Positions 1 to 8,548 of a stretch of DNA of 44,802 nt are shown here, in pieces. The notes beneath the pieces were generated by a model, which made no database searches, was not told where the DNA came from, and saw nothing but the letters and a program-made list of their open reading frames with translations. How positions within the stretch are numbered: the stretch's first letter is position 1; the number at the start of each line of letters is the position of its first letter. This DNA comes from Fidelibacterota bacterium (GTDB taxonomy: Bacteria; Fidelibacterota; UBA8477; JABMPR01), in the NCBI GenBank assembly GCA_016844955.1, contig JAERTH010000160.1:1-44802 (forward strand), given 5' to 3'. A program made the translations under genes and the position numbers.

Positions 1-1119
1 ACCTGGATCAACTCCCCAGTCATTGGCATAGCCATCACCCACACTCTCTGCATGGGAAAGCCCAGGATGCCCAGCTGACATGGCAGCATACTGGGCTGAC
101 ATTCTTTCAGTGTTATATTGGTTTAATTGATAATTGGAGAAGGGTTCATCTGAACCTAGATATTGTGTTGTTGTGGGTTGAAAGGTATCATTATCTGCAT
201 TTCCGGGTGCAGTGTCGGCATGCAGAGTCACACCCCCAACCAACTGACGGGCACTTAAGTGTCCATCACCTTCTGTTCCATAATATGGTCCTCCAATATT
301 ATTATGACCCTCTGCAGATAGAGAATGCAAGCCATGCCAGGAGTAAAAAGCTCGAAAAGGATCTTCTGAATCTGGATTTTCTCCGATAACTTCATTCATG
401 GTGTTGGTTCCCCAGGTAGCGTTCAGTGGCAACCAATACTCTCCAGACCCATATGGGCCCCCCTCACGATTCACGGCATATTTATATAGCCAGAAGAACA
501 TCAGGTCGGTTAAGGTCTGGGGGTTAATGGTTCCTTCTGAGTCTATGATACCAGTGTTTTTGAAGACATAGTCATAGATCATATAATTGTCATGCTGGGG
601 ATGTGAAAAGGCCTGGATTTTCCGAGTCATACTCACACCCATGGATGTGTGAACAGTATTTATAAGCATGCGTTCTACGGATAAATCAGGGGTAATAACC
701 ACCGGACCACTATATGAATTTTCCGGCAGGCCAGCAGCGACACCGTCAACGATGACTTGTGGTGTCGGAAAACGTCCCTGCATTTGGAACTCAACAGGAA
801 TGATTGCTGTGGGGTCAATAGGCCCACGCGGACCGATTGAAACTACTTTATGTGGGTAGGTCAGCTCAACAAGTGGGTCAAAATAGTTAGTGCTGCCAAT
901 CCACAGCCCTTTGTACACCTGGCTATCTTGAAATTCATCCTGAGCGGGATAGCGCAAACCATCTTGTTGGTCACTTCCGTAACCTGTTCTACCAATTTCA
1001 ACTTCACAACCCACTTCTGAGTACCAGTTATGTAGAGCCCCAACAGCCATCCATTTGCTATCATATGAAAATGAAAACGAGGCAAGGACCAGAATTGTAC
1101 ACAATATCCGGAATACCAT
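1..1119 (-). CDS. Large secreted protein, C-terminus cut off by the window edge
   Basis: An open frame of 373 codons runs from an ATG at 1119 to the left edge with no stop, so the end of the protein is missing. The first 19 or so residues (MVFRILCTILVLASFSFSYD) form a signal peptide, and GGGGGAG lies about 5 bases upstream of the ATG as a ribosome binding site. The visible part contains WMAVGALHNWYSEVG, a stretch with an IYDYVFKNTG motif and many aromatic, Gly and Asn residues. This resembles the long exported proteins of Marinimicrobia and Calditrichota, which usually end in a type IX sorting domain; that end cannot be seen here. No enzymatic motif is recognised. It is transcribed after the symporter gene, which ends about 50 bases upstream of its start. 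The function is unknown. Confidence 0.75.
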   Translation of the reverse strand, partial: MVFRILCTILVLASFSFSYDSKWMAVGALHNWYSEVGCEVEIGRTGYGSDQQDGLRYPAQDEFQDSQVYKGLWIGSTNYFDPLVELTYPHKVVSIGPRGPIDPTAIIPVEFQMQGRFPTPQVIVDGVAAGLPENSYSGPVVITPDLSVERMLINTVHTSMGVSMTRKIQAFSHPQHDNYMIYDYVFKNTGIIDSEGTINPQTLTDLMFFWLYKYAVNREGGPYGSGEYWLPLNATWGTNTMNEVIGENPDSEDPFRAFYSWHGLHSLSAEGHNNIGGPYYGTEGDGHLSARQLVGGVTLHADTAPGNADNDTFQPTTTQYLGSDEPFSNYQLNQYNTERMSAQYAAMSAGHPGLSHAESVGDGYANDWGVDPG

Positions 1120-1169
1120 TTTTTACTCCCCCGAGAAAAATAGAAACAGACTAATCTGTGAAAGTTTGC

Positions 1170-2588
1170 TTACTTCTTCTCATACCAGAGTGATGTAAAG
1201 TTGGCAAAGGCCCGCTTTCCACCAATGGCTCGGTGGGAAACGAGCACAAATAGCAGGTAGGTGAGAGCCACCCCAATGGCTGCCCAGAAGTAAATCGGAT
1301 TGGCCTTGGTGATACTGTAGGCCGGCAAGTTGATGGACAAAATAAAGGGGATTACAAGGAAGAAGGTAACCGCAGCCGAGTACATGTAATCTGTGGCCAC
1401 CGGAGTTTCAAAATCAGGATCCACCACACGGAGCAGGGCTAACCCTGTAGGCATGGTTCCCGTGCAGGCACCATAAATAATGAGTGCTCTATGAAACTGA
1501 TAGTCCTCAAAGATTCGGGAGCTGATCCATATAACTGTAATAAAGGTGACAAGTCCACCCGTCACCGAAATCACCAGGATAGGCAGCCAGTATTGAACCA
1601 CTACCGTAAGCGAAATTGCGCCAACAGCAGCAGCAACCATGATATCAACGCTGTTGCCGGCAATTCTGGTCAGGGCGCCATTGTCCAGGGTGTGTTCCAA
1701 TTTGAGTTTGATCATGATCGTCTTTACAATCAAAGCAACCATGGCGGCAAAGACAAAACTGATACCCCAGAGGTTTACTGCCAGGTCGTTCCCAAGGTTT
1801 CCGGCAAAGGCCAACAAATGACCAAGTCCTTTAAGCATGAGAAAGCTGAACAGATAAACCATGAGCACCACAGCCATATTGTAACTGGCAGAATCAATGG
1901 CTTCAGATTCCGTGGTGAGTCGAGATCCAACCTGGAGCTTCTCGTCACGACCCATGACGCCTGAACGAAAACGACGGGCACTGATATTCTTTACCTGTTC
2001 TTTACCAAGCCAGCCACGCTTAATGCCCATATTGATGAGCACCACACCACCAAAACAGGCCCACATATACCCCACGGCAGCAAAGGTCAAGCCCACATCA
2101 GGTGCGCCTTCGAAACCCATTCCCACCCAACCTTCACCAATGGCGTATGCCTGACCCGGTCCCAGAGCGAAACCCAGTGGCATGAAAAATCCAAAGGCAG
2201 GATAAAGTTGTTTCATTACCGTGCTCATAAAGAAGAAGGTCAGCATGAGACCCACCAGGGATTGCAGGGAGTATTGCGAGATAATGGAGACTGATGTGCC
2301 AAAAACACTCTTGTCACCTTTGCGCTTGGTGTAAGCCGGTTTTCTTAGGCTCATGGATATGAAAGAAATACTCAGGAGATGATATACAATGGCACCTAGA
2401 CCGATTTCGGACATTCCCACAACAGGTGCTACAAAATTATAAAAGGGCAGGAGTATGAATCCAGCAGTGAGGGCATTGGGAATCAGATATTTCTGAAAGA
2501 AATTTATTCGGGCACGCAGGAAGGTGGCCAAAAGCAACGCCATTGAGATCACACCAAGATCTAGAAACATATTCCAAGGAAAATTCAT
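1170..2588 (-). CDS. Sodium/glutamate symporter-like (GltS-type) membrane transporter
   Basis: This is a very hydrophobic protein of about 472 residues with 10-12 predicted membrane segments. The segment around residues 130-190 (GFALGPGQAYAIGEG, followed by GLTFAAVGYMWACFGGVVLINMG) and the later GACTGTMPTGLALLRVVDP match the two repeated halves of the glutamate:sodium symporter (ESS) family, including the Gly-rich re-entrant regions. The likely role is Na+-driven uptake of glutamate or a related organic anion at the inner membrane; the substrate is inferred from family only. The frame could open at a GTG at 2597, but ATG at 2588 is preferred because AGGGTGA then lies at normal ribosome binding distance and the GTG falls inside it. 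It has no obvious functional partner next to it. Confidence 0.75.
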   Translation of the reverse strand: MNFPWNMFLDLGVISMALLLATFLRARINFFQKYLIPNALTAGFILLPFYNFVAPVVGMSEIGLGAIVYHLLSISFISMSLRKPAYTKRKGDKSVFGTSVSIISQYSLQSLVGLMLTFFFMSTVMKQLYPAFGFFMPLGFALGPGQAYAIGEGWVGMGFEGAPDVGLTFAAVGYMWACFGGVVLINMGIKRGWLGKEQVKNISARRFRSGVMGRDEKLQVGSRLTTESEAIDSASYNMAVVLMVYLFSFLMLKGLGHLLAFAGNLGNDLAVNLWGISFVFAAMVALIVKTIMIKLKLEHTLDNGALTRIAGNSVDIMVAAAVGAISLTVVVQYWLPILVISVTGGLVTFITVIWISSRIFEDYQFHRALIIYGACTGTMPTGLALLRVVDPDFETPVATDYMYSAAVTFFLVIPFILSINLPAYSITKANPIYFWAAIGVALTYLLFVLVSHRAIGGKRAFANFTSLWYEKK

Positions 2589-2736
2589 GTATATCACCCT
2601 ATGATTTTGTATTGCGGTTGTCTAAAAGAAACTTTTGTGCGGCCTCAGTTTACTTGCCTGGCTCATTAATTACAATGCTAAAACATGGTGGATAGCCCAG
2701 GATTTTGAATCTTAACAGAAGCGCTTCATTCCCAAT

Positions 2737-2861
2737 GTCATTCTGAGTGAAACGAAGCATCTTGATCCTTGGCCACTATTTCCCATAATCTGTAGATCGC
2801 GATGGGGGTCAAGATCCTTCACGGAGCCTGTACTGAGCGAAGTCGAAGTATTCAGGATGAC
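2737..2861. repeat. Dispersed inverted repeat pair (GTCA...CTGAG...CTTGATCC family)
   Basis: Two divergent copies of one repeat lie head to head: 2737-2768 reads GTCATTCTGAGTGAAACG and ends in CTTGATCC, and 2807-2861 carries the inverted sequence, opening with GGTCAAGATCCTT and ending in TTCAGGATGAC. The forward copy matches the copy at 35847-35878 at 28 of 32 positions. Together with the copy at 2901-2950, this pair fills most of the gene-free stretch 2589-2968; I see no coding frame or terminator there. Confidence 0.8.
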
Positions 2862-2900
2862 TCATCAAACCAAATTCAGCACAGACAGAACCCACCTCGT

Positions 2901-2950
2901 GTCATGCTGAGCTAGCCTGCCCTGAGCGAGGTCGAAGTATTCAGGGTGAC
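2901..2950. repeat. Dispersed repeat, single hairpin copy
   Basis: This is a 50-base element that begins GTCATGCTGAG and ends TATTCAGGGTGAC, so its ends are imperfect inverted repeats that could fold into a hairpin. The inner part shares CTGAGCGAGGTCGAAGTATTCAGG with the neighbouring copy at about 2833-2857. It lies just beyond the stop codon of the acetyltransferase gene. Confidence 0.75.
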
Positions 2951-2968
2951 GTAACAATTTATTGATGA

Positions 2969-3391
2969 TTAAAGTGTGAATGAAGCCATGGTTAGTTCAA
3001 TGCGCTCTTTCCACTCCAGACTTTCCCAGAATTTGAGCCCACTCTGATTGTCGCGCCGAATAAAGAGGTGACATTTTTCAAGACCTATTTGTTCCAACTG
3101 ACCCATGCTCAATTGGACCAGATACCGGGCTATTCCTTGCCGTCGAAAAGGTGTGTATACCACGAGATGATGAATAAATCCACGCCGTCCATCGTGACCA
3201 CACATGATGGCCCCTACAATCTGCCCCCCAGATTCAGCTATAAAACTGGTTCCGGGGTTGCGCTCCAGAAAGAAGGTCAATCCATCATATGTGTCAGCAG
3301 CAGTAACATCTACACCGGGTGTCTGTGTCCACAGTTCAAGGAGTGCATCAAAATCTTGAGCTAACATCTCACGATAACGGACTGCGGCCAT
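2969..3391 (-). CDS. GNAT-family N-acetyltransferase
   Basis: This 140-residue protein has the GNAT fold pattern: an acidic N-terminal helix region, a central strand (FIAESGGQIVGAIMCGHDG), and the acetyl-CoA pyrophosphate loop RRQGIARYLV at residues 82-91, which fits the R/Q-x-x-G-x-G/A motif. The C-terminal FIRRDNQSGLKFWESLEW matches the conserved strand-helix in which an Asn and a Tyr/Trp near the end contact CoA. It transfers an acetyl group to an unknown amine. It starts 11 bases after the lipA stop, so it is probably co-transcribed with lipA, although no known link joins the two activities. Confidence 0.8.
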   Translation of the reverse strand: MAAVRYREMLAQDFDALLELWTQTPGVDVTAADTYDGLTFFLERNPGTSFIAESGGQIVGAIMCGHDGRRGFIHHLVVYTPFRRQGIARYLVQLSMGQLEQIGLEKCHLFIRRDNQSGLKFWESLEWKERIELTMASFTL

Positions 3392-3402
3392 AATACTTAG
3401 CT

Positions 3403-4281
3403 CTATGGCGAAATTGAGGGATGTAGAATTTCATTCTGCAGGACTTGCTCGTCTGCATGGTAGGATGAACGCACGAGGGGTCCAGATTCCACATGGCTGA
3501 ATCCGATTTTCATGCCGTATTCCTTGTATTCAGCAAATTCATCGGGATGGACAAAACGATGTACGGGTTCGTGTTCTTTTGTGGGCTGAAGATACTGACC
3601 CAGTGAAAATATCTGGCAACCAGTTTCGCGCACATCATCCATGAGGGCCAAGACCTCTTCTTTTGCTTCACCAATGCCCACCATGATAGAGGTCTTGGTC
3701 TGCAGGCCTGCTTTCACAGATTGTCTGAGCACCTCCAGCGAGCGTTGATATTCCGCCTGGGGTCTGATTCTGCGATGGAGGCGTTCCACCGTTTCCATGT
3801 TGTGACTCATGATCTCAGGTTTGGCATCCAGAACCGTTTTAATGCTCTCTGGGTCACCCTTAAAATCCGGGGTAAGCACTTCGATGGAGCACCCTGGAAC
3901 TTCAGCGTGGATTTGCCGGATGGTTTCAGCCCAGATACCGGCTCCACCATCATCCAGCTCATCTCGATCCACTGACGTGATCACACAGTGATGGAGACCC
4001 ATCTTTTTTACGGCCTCAGCGGTGCGTCTCGGCTCATCAAGGTCCACAGCCGACGGTCGACCCGTCTTGACGGCGCAGAAGGCACAGGAGCGGGTACAGG
4101 TATCTCCCAGAATCATAATGGTAGCCGCACGACGCTCCCAGCATTCGCTGATGTTGGGGCACATGGCTTCCTGGCAAACCGTATGCACCTTATTATCTGA
4201 GACAATACTCTTCAGGTCCTGAAAATTTGGACCGCTGCGTAATTTTGTTTTAAGCCAGGCTGGCTTATTTCCTTTGGGCAT
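3403..4281 (-). CDS. lipA: Lipoyl synthase (radical SAM)
   Basis: LipA inserts two sulfur atoms into protein-bound octanoyl groups to make lipoate on E2 and GcvH proteins. The 292-residue length is normal for the family. The auxiliary cluster cysteines are at C36, C41 and C47 (C-x4-C-x5-C), and the radical SAM CxxxCxxC motif is at C62, C66 and C69 (CTRSCAFC). The conserved C-terminal RSSY motif, whose serine ligates the auxiliary cluster, is present in GPLVRSSYHAD. It lies in the same minus-strand neighbourhood as lipB and the 2-oxoacid dehydrogenase genes, its main substrate source. No strong ribosome binding site precedes the ATG at 4281. Confidence 0.97.
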   Translation of the reverse strand: MPKGNKPAWLKTKLRSGPNFQDLKSIVSDNKVHTVCQEAMCPNISECWERRAATIMILGDTCTRSCAFCAVKTGRPSAVDLDEPRRTAEAVKKMGLHHCVITSVDRDELDDGGAGIWAETIRQIHAEVPGCSIEVLTPDFKGDPESIKTVLDAKPEIMSHNMETVERLHRRIRPQAEYQRSLEVLRQSVKAGLQTKTSIMVGIGEAKEEVLALMDDVRETGCQIFSLGQYLQPTKEHEPVHRFVHPDEFAEYKEYGMKIGFSHVESGPLVRSSYHADEQVLQNEILHPSISP

Positions 4282-4477
4282 ATAACTAAAGCTCCAATTA
4301 TCACTGCTTCAGACTCAAAGGACCGGGTATTCCGAACCTCTTTGTCACTACATGCTAATTAAATCTATGGTAGCGACAAAACAATTAGAGTTACTTTTAT
4401 TATCACGGTGACAACTGGTGACTCACAAATGACCGTTTGGGTGAACACCCAATAGTGATGCTTTCTATTTTACAGGA

Positions 4478-5101
4478 CTAAATCCACCCCAGTATTCCTG
4501 CAAAAATGACCATCAACAGAACATCTACTGCTACAAAGCTTCCGATAAATGTAATTTGCTTCTTGGGCGGTAGGTCATAGCAATAGAATGCTGCCATGAA
4601 GAAGGGAATATAGACCGCTAGAAAGACAGGGAAGGAACCCCACCAGGAATAGACCCATATAAAAGCTGGAGTTCTGGCCAGAAAGATCTCAATAATGCTA
4701 AACAGGGCGGCGTTCCCCACAATAAACACGATTCGGTTGTTGATCCCAAAAATTTTCATTTTAGGATCTTCTGGTGCCACTTTACTCAGGACAAGACCGG
4801 CGATAGAGAACATGAAGCTCAGCTCAATCCCCACCCCTACAAGTATTAAAAAGGATGTACCTGTTGGTACTGTCCATAGGGCATGACCACTGAAATGCTG
4901 GATGAGAGCATTGGCTATCTCAAACAGCCAGTGCACAGAATACAAGGCCAGGCCGGCTGCAACGCCCTTCCAGTTCTTTTTGGAAATTTCATTCATGTAG
5001 ACGTAAACCACCAGCGCCAGGAAAGTGATCACATACCACTGAAAGTTGTCACCCTTGCGCAGAATATCCATGGCCATTTGAGTTGCTTCAGGATTGTTCA
5101 T
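4478..5101 (-). CDS. Multi-pass membrane protein of unknown function
   Basis: This 207-residue protein has about six hydrophobic segments and ends in a final segment running to the C-terminus (VDVLLMVIFAGILGWI). The ATG at 5101 is preceded by GGAGGGACTT, a strong ribosome binding site. Aromatic-rich stretches such as FIWVYSWWGSFPVFLAVYIPFF lie within the membrane segments. I do not recognise the family. A perfect 7-bp hairpin (TTGGGTG AA CACCCAA, 4437-4452) lies 25 bases past the stop but has no T-run, so it is not called a terminator. The gene stands between the serine hydrolase and lipA, with more than 190 bases before lipA. Confidence 0.65.
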   Translation of the reverse strand: MNNPEATQMAMDILRKGDNFQWYVITFLALVVYVYMNEISKKNWKGVAAGLALYSVHWLFEIANALIQHFSGHALWTVPTGTSFLILVGVGIELSFMFSIAGLVLSKVAPEDPKMKIFGINNRIVFIVGNAALFSIIEIFLARTPAFIWVYSWWGSFPVFLAVYIPFFMAAFYCYDLPPKKQITFIGSFVAVDVLLMVIFAGILGWI

Positions 5102-5166
5102 AAGTCCCTCCAGAGAAGTTGAGTTAAATGATTACTTGTTTGTCAAAAGATGAGATCGAAAGTCAG

Positions 5167-6714
5167 CTATGGAATTTTTATTATGGGATGCAGTTCCGTA
5201 AAGTCCACATCCAACAACTCTGGTTGCTCCATCACCATTTCGGTCCCTCTGTCAGTCCGTTTGAATAATACAAAACCCCGGGGAATGTATGGATCATCCC
5301 ACTCGATAAGATAGGTATCTCCTTCCCAGCGCGATAATTCACCCTGAAGGCAGGTGGTATGGCTGAAGGCGATCCGCAGCCCTCTTGCTTCTTTCAGGAT
5401 ATCAATACCACCATACACTGCTGAGCTATAGGTTCCGATCAATTTCGATTTTTTCAATTTGCCCAGCTTGAGGCGATTTCTTTTACGGCTTTTAGGATCA
5501 ATCTCGTCATACCATTCCTGATCGGCTTCAAGTGATTCTTTGATTGTATGTTCAACATAGGGAAAGTCTTCTATTCCCCAGGCCATATCCAGGATGATTT
5601 CTGTAAGCGTGTAGACCATATCTCTGGCTTCGTTATTGACCATGACAATGATACCCAGATCTTTCTCTGGTATCATGGTCACCAGCGAGCGATAACCATC
5701 TATGCCACCACTATGATAAATGCGGCGCGTTCCACGATGATCCACATTGATCCACCCCAATCCATAGGAGCGATACAAGACGGGTACTGTTGCAGCTTCT
5801 TCAATGGGTCGTTGTTTGCGCATTGACAATGGGCTGCGGTGTTTCCATAACGACTCCACCAGCTCTGGATTTAGCAGTTTATTTCCGGCATACTCTCCCT
5901 GTCCAAGCAACACCTGCAGGTAGGCACCAAGCTCTCTGGCAGAAGTATTAATACCGGCAGCGGCACTGCAATTGTCATGATCCCGGGGCTCAATAGCGTG
6001 ATGTTTTCCATCAGTCAATACGGCATGGGGGATAGCCAGGTTACTATTCTCATCCAGGTCGTGAATGCTGGTGTTGGTGTATGTCATTCCCAAAGGTTCA
6101 AAGATACGGGTTTTTAAAAAGTCATCCCAACTTGTGTCGGTGACAGCTGGGATCAGCTCGCCGGCCACCATATACATAATGTTCTGGTAGTCGAAATGGC
6201 TACGAAAGCTACTGGTGGGTTGAAGGTGACGAATCCTCTGAATGATCTCATCACGTGAATAGTCTGAACGATACCAGAGGGTACCACCGGAAATGGAGGG
6301 CAGCCCACTGCGGTGAATAAGCAGATCCATGACCGTCATTTCCTGTGTCACCCAGGGGTCGGGCATGGCGAAATCAGGGAGATGATCGATCACCTTGTCA
6401 TCCCAATTGAGGCGTCCCTCCTCAACCAGCATGGCCAGGGCCACTCCTGTAAAAGATTTAGAAATGGAGGCTATCCCAAAAAGACTGTGCTCATCTACTG
6501 GAGCTTCACCACCCAGTTGTTTGACACCATAACCCTTGACAAACTGAATCTCGTCACTATTTACAACAGCTACCACTGCTCCAGGTATATCCCAGGCTTC
6601 CATGAGTTTGTTCACGGTCGGATCTAATTTTTCAGGGGAAATCTCAACCTTTGCCTGGAGTTGGGTAGAAAAAAGGATTACATAAATTGAAACAATAGCT
6701 TTTCGAAGAAACAT
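5167..6714 (-). CDS. Exported serine hydrolase, beta-lactamase/penicillin-binding fold (class C-like)
   Basis: The mature protein is a serine beta-lactamase-like hydrolase: SISK at residues 84-87 (nucleophile Ser84, Lys87), YQN at 176-178 as the YxN element, and HSGG at 334-337 in place of KTG. About 140 residues follow the catalytic domain and may form the small beta-barrel found in esterase EstB/ClbP-like relatives. An N-terminal signal peptide (FLRKAIVSIYVILFSTQLQA) sends it to the periplasm. Substrates in this family vary (D-amino-acid peptides, esters, beta-lactams), and none can be assigned. The frame opens at GTG 6726, but ATG 6714 is preferred because the GGGGGA at about 6719-6724 then sits at ribosome binding distance. 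It is followed by the E2 gene 38 bases upstream on the coding strand. Confidence 0.85.
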   Translation of the reverse strand: MFLRKAIVSIYVILFSTQLQAKVEISPEKLDPTVNKLMEAWDIPGAVVAVVNSDEIQFVKGYGVKQLGGEAPVDEHSLFGIASISKSFTGVALAMLVEEGRLNWDDKVIDHLPDFAMPDPWVTQEMTVMDLLIHRSGLPSISGGTLWYRSDYSRDEIIQRIRHLQPTSSFRSHFDYQNIMYMVAGELIPAVTDTSWDDFLKTRIFEPLGMTYTNTSIHDLDENSNLAIPHAVLTDGKHHAIEPRDHDNCSAAAGINTSARELGAYLQVLLGQGEYAGNKLLNPELVESLWKHRSPLSMRKQRPIEEAATVPVLYRSYGLGWINVDHRGTRRIYHSGGIDGYRSLVTMIPEKDLGIIVMVNNEARDMVYTLTEIILDMAWGIEDFPYVEHTIKESLEADQEWYDEIDPKSRKRNRLKLGKLKKSKLIGTYSSAVYGGIDILKEARGLRIAFSHTTCLQGELSRWEGDTYLIEWDDPYIPRGFVLFKRTDRGTEMVMEQPELLDVDFTELHPIIKIP

Positions 6715-6752
6715 GCGATCCCCCACAATTTTTTCTTATTGGTTTTGAACGG

Positions 6753-8039
6753 TCAGTTCTCAAGCTCTGGAAAGTCGAAGCCCTCCAACTGCTTCACAAG
6801 CGTTTCCAGGAAACTGGCCCCCATGGCTCCATCAATAAGGCGGTGGTCAAAACCAAGCGTTAAGACACATATCTGACGGATGACGATTTCGTCACCCATT
6901 TCGGATTCAAGAACCACTGGTTTTTTCTTGATGGCGCCCACACCCAAAATGGCCACATTGGGCTGATTAATGATAGGATAACCGGCCAGACTCCCAAAGA
7001 CGCCAAAATTGGTAATAGAAAAGGTGGCTCCTTCAAGATCTTCCAGTTTCAGCTTGCGCTCTCTGGACTTTTTCACGATATCACTCACTTCAGCAGCGAT
7101 CTCCTTCAAGCTCAGATCCTCTGCCTGCCTTACAGGAGGAACCACCAGTCCATCTCCAACGGCAACAGCAATACCGATATTCAGATGCTTGTGCTGGATA
7201 ATTTTCTCACCGTCCAGTGATGCATTCAGCAAAGGAAACTTCAGAAGAGCATCCCGCACTGCCGCTGTAAGACAATGGGTCACTGTGACGGAGTGACCAT
7301 TGGAGGATTTGTAGTCTGCGGCATGCGCTTCCAGGTGATCCATGATGGTGGTCATGTCCACTTCGCTGGTAACATAGACATGGGCTGATGTGTCGATGCT
7401 CTGGCGCATATGTTTGGCGATACTCTTGCGCATGGAGTCCATCTCAGTGATCTCCACCTTGTCGGGATCCATCTTGTCTGCCAGGCCGGTTGCTTCCAAT
7501 CCCGTGGCTGGTGGTGCAGGTTTATTACCTGAGCCTCTCGTTTCCAGATAAAAGAGTACATCACCTTTGGTGACACGACCACGGAAACCCGTTCCAGGTA
7601 TCCGCTGTAATTCAGCAGGGTTGATGCCTTCGCTGGCGGCAATGCTTCTTACCAGTGGAGAGTAGACGCGGTTATCATCAAAACTAACTGGAGATGGGGG
7701 TGGCGTTGATCGCTGTGCATCGCGATGCACAGCTGCTGATTCAACGGGGGTCTTTGGCGCAGCCGGGGATGGTTCCTTTTTATCTCCGGACTCAACTTTA
7801 TCAGAGGTTTCCACCCGGGCGATCACTGTGTCGATATCATAGGTCTTGTTGACCTCGCCAATGATTTCTACCAGGGTACCGGATACTGGGCTGGGTATTT
7901 CAGCATCGACTTTGTCGGTGGCAATTTCCAGTAAGGTTTCATCTTTATCGATGTTTTCCCCAACGGCTTTCTTCCACTCCAGAACCGTTCCCTCTGTAAG
8001 GGATTCACCCATCTTTGGCATGACGATATCGAATATCAT
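6753..8039 (-). CDS. Dihydrolipoamide acyltransferase, E2 of a 2-oxoacid dehydrogenase complex
   Basis: E2 forms the core of the complex and passes acyl groups from E1 to CoA on a swinging lipoyl arm. There is one N-terminal lipoyl domain (about 1-78) with the lipoylated lysine K43 in ATDKVDA, then a Pro/Ser/Ala-rich linker, a peripheral-subunit-binding domain (about 130-165, SPLVRSIAASEGI and GFRGRVTKGDV), a second linker and the catalytic domain (about 195-428) with H399-x3-D403-G (DHRLIDG). The 428-residue length is typical. AAAGGAA precedes the ATG. It sits downstream of the fused E1 gene, separated by a GIY-YIG gene and repeats. Whether the complex uses pyruvate or branched-chain 2-oxoacids cannot be settled from E2 alone; the E1 looks branched-chain-type. 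Confidence 0.93.
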   Translation of the reverse strand: MIFDIVMPKMGESLTEGTVLEWKKAVGENIDKDETLLEIATDKVDAEIPSPVSGTLVEIIGEVNKTYDIDTVIARVETSDKVESGDKKEPSPAAPKTPVESAAVHRDAQRSTPPPSPVSFDDNRVYSPLVRSIAASEGINPAELQRIPGTGFRGRVTKGDVLFYLETRGSGNKPAPPATGLEATGLADKMDPDKVEITEMDSMRKSIAKHMRQSIDTSAHVYVTSEVDMTTIMDHLEAHAADYKSSNGHSVTVTHCLTAAVRDALLKFPLLNASLDGEKIIQHKHLNIGIAVAVGDGLVVPPVRQAEDLSLKEIAAEVSDIVKKSRERKLKLEDLEGATFSITNFGVFGSLAGYPIINQPNVAILGVGAIKKKPVVLESEMGDEIVIRQICVLTLGFDHRLIDGAMGASFLETLVKQLEGFDFPELEN

Positions 8040-8110
8040 ATGTTATTCCTTTACTTTCGGATAAGTGTTTCTCTTAACGCTTCGGCACAAACAACCTTCA
8101 CAATTCACTT

Positions 8111-8443
8111 TCATTTCTGTCTCCCTGAGCTTGTCGAAGGGTGACGAGTTCTTTTTAAATTGCTTTTGGATTTAGCCAGCGTTCGCAAGTCCTCGAATCT
8201 ACCATCGATCAGTGCTTTTTTCTTTGCCCTCGTCCATCCCTTTATCTGCTTCTCCTGGGCTATCGCATCGTTCACATCTTCATGTTCCAACGAATACACT
8301 AGCCTGATGGGTAGCCTTCTTGCAGTGTAGCATTTGGGGTCAACTCTAGATTCGTGCTCGAACATTCTTCTCTCAATATTTCTCGTAACTCCTGTATAAT
8401 AACTTTCATCAGCACATTCAATAATATAGACAAAGTAGGTCAT
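8111..8443 (-). CDS. GIY-YIG nuclease-fold protein with a repeat-derived tail
   Basis: This 110-residue protein starts with a GIY-YIG fold in the small stand-alone UPF0213-like form: VYIIECADESYYTGVTRNIERRM has the VYI and YTG versions of the two name motifs, followed by a conserved Arg. Such proteins are often annotated as endonuclease-like, but their cellular role is poorly known. The last dozen residues (RHPSTSSGRQK) are the translation of a dispersed repeat (8120-8145) and are not part of the fold, so the gene's original stop was probably replaced when the repeat arrived. It lies between E1 and E2 and looks like an insertion into the dehydrogenase gene group. Confidence 0.8.
   Translation of the reverse strand: MTYFVYIIECADESYYTGVTRNIERRMFEHESRVDPKCYTARRLPIRLVYSLEHEDVNDAIAQEKQIKGWTRAKKKALIDGRFEDLRTLAKSKSNLKRTRHPSTSSGRQK
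8120..8145. repeat. Dispersed repeat copy (CTGAGCTTGTCGAAGG type)
   Basis: The stretch TCCCTGAGCTTGTCGAAGG followed by GTGAC is a short form of the dispersed family. It lies inside the 3' end of the GIY-YIG gene and encodes its PSTSSGR tail. An oppositely oriented copy is at 8480-8505 on the other side of the gene. Confidence 0.75.
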
Positions 8444-8479
8444 TACAATGGTTTAAGCTAAGAGATTTCAATCGCAGGA

Positions 8480-8505
8480 GTCATGCTTCGACAAGCTCAG
8501 CAAGA
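8480..8505. repeat. Dispersed repeat copy, inverted relative to 8120-8145
   Basis: GTCATGCTTCGACAAGCTCAG then CAAGAC is the reverse complement of the core at 8120-8145 with a few changes. The two copies bracket the GIY-YIG gene in opposite orientation, as expected if gene and repeats moved or spread together. Confidence 0.7.
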
Positions 8506-8548
8506 CACACCAGATTTGGTTTGGTCTCATTAGGTGCTTATAGATTTT

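Noticed and set aside
4437..4452. Perfect hairpin after the 207-residue membrane protein gene
   Set aside because: The stem (TTGGGTG/CACCCAA) is not followed by a T-run in either direction, so it is not called a terminator.
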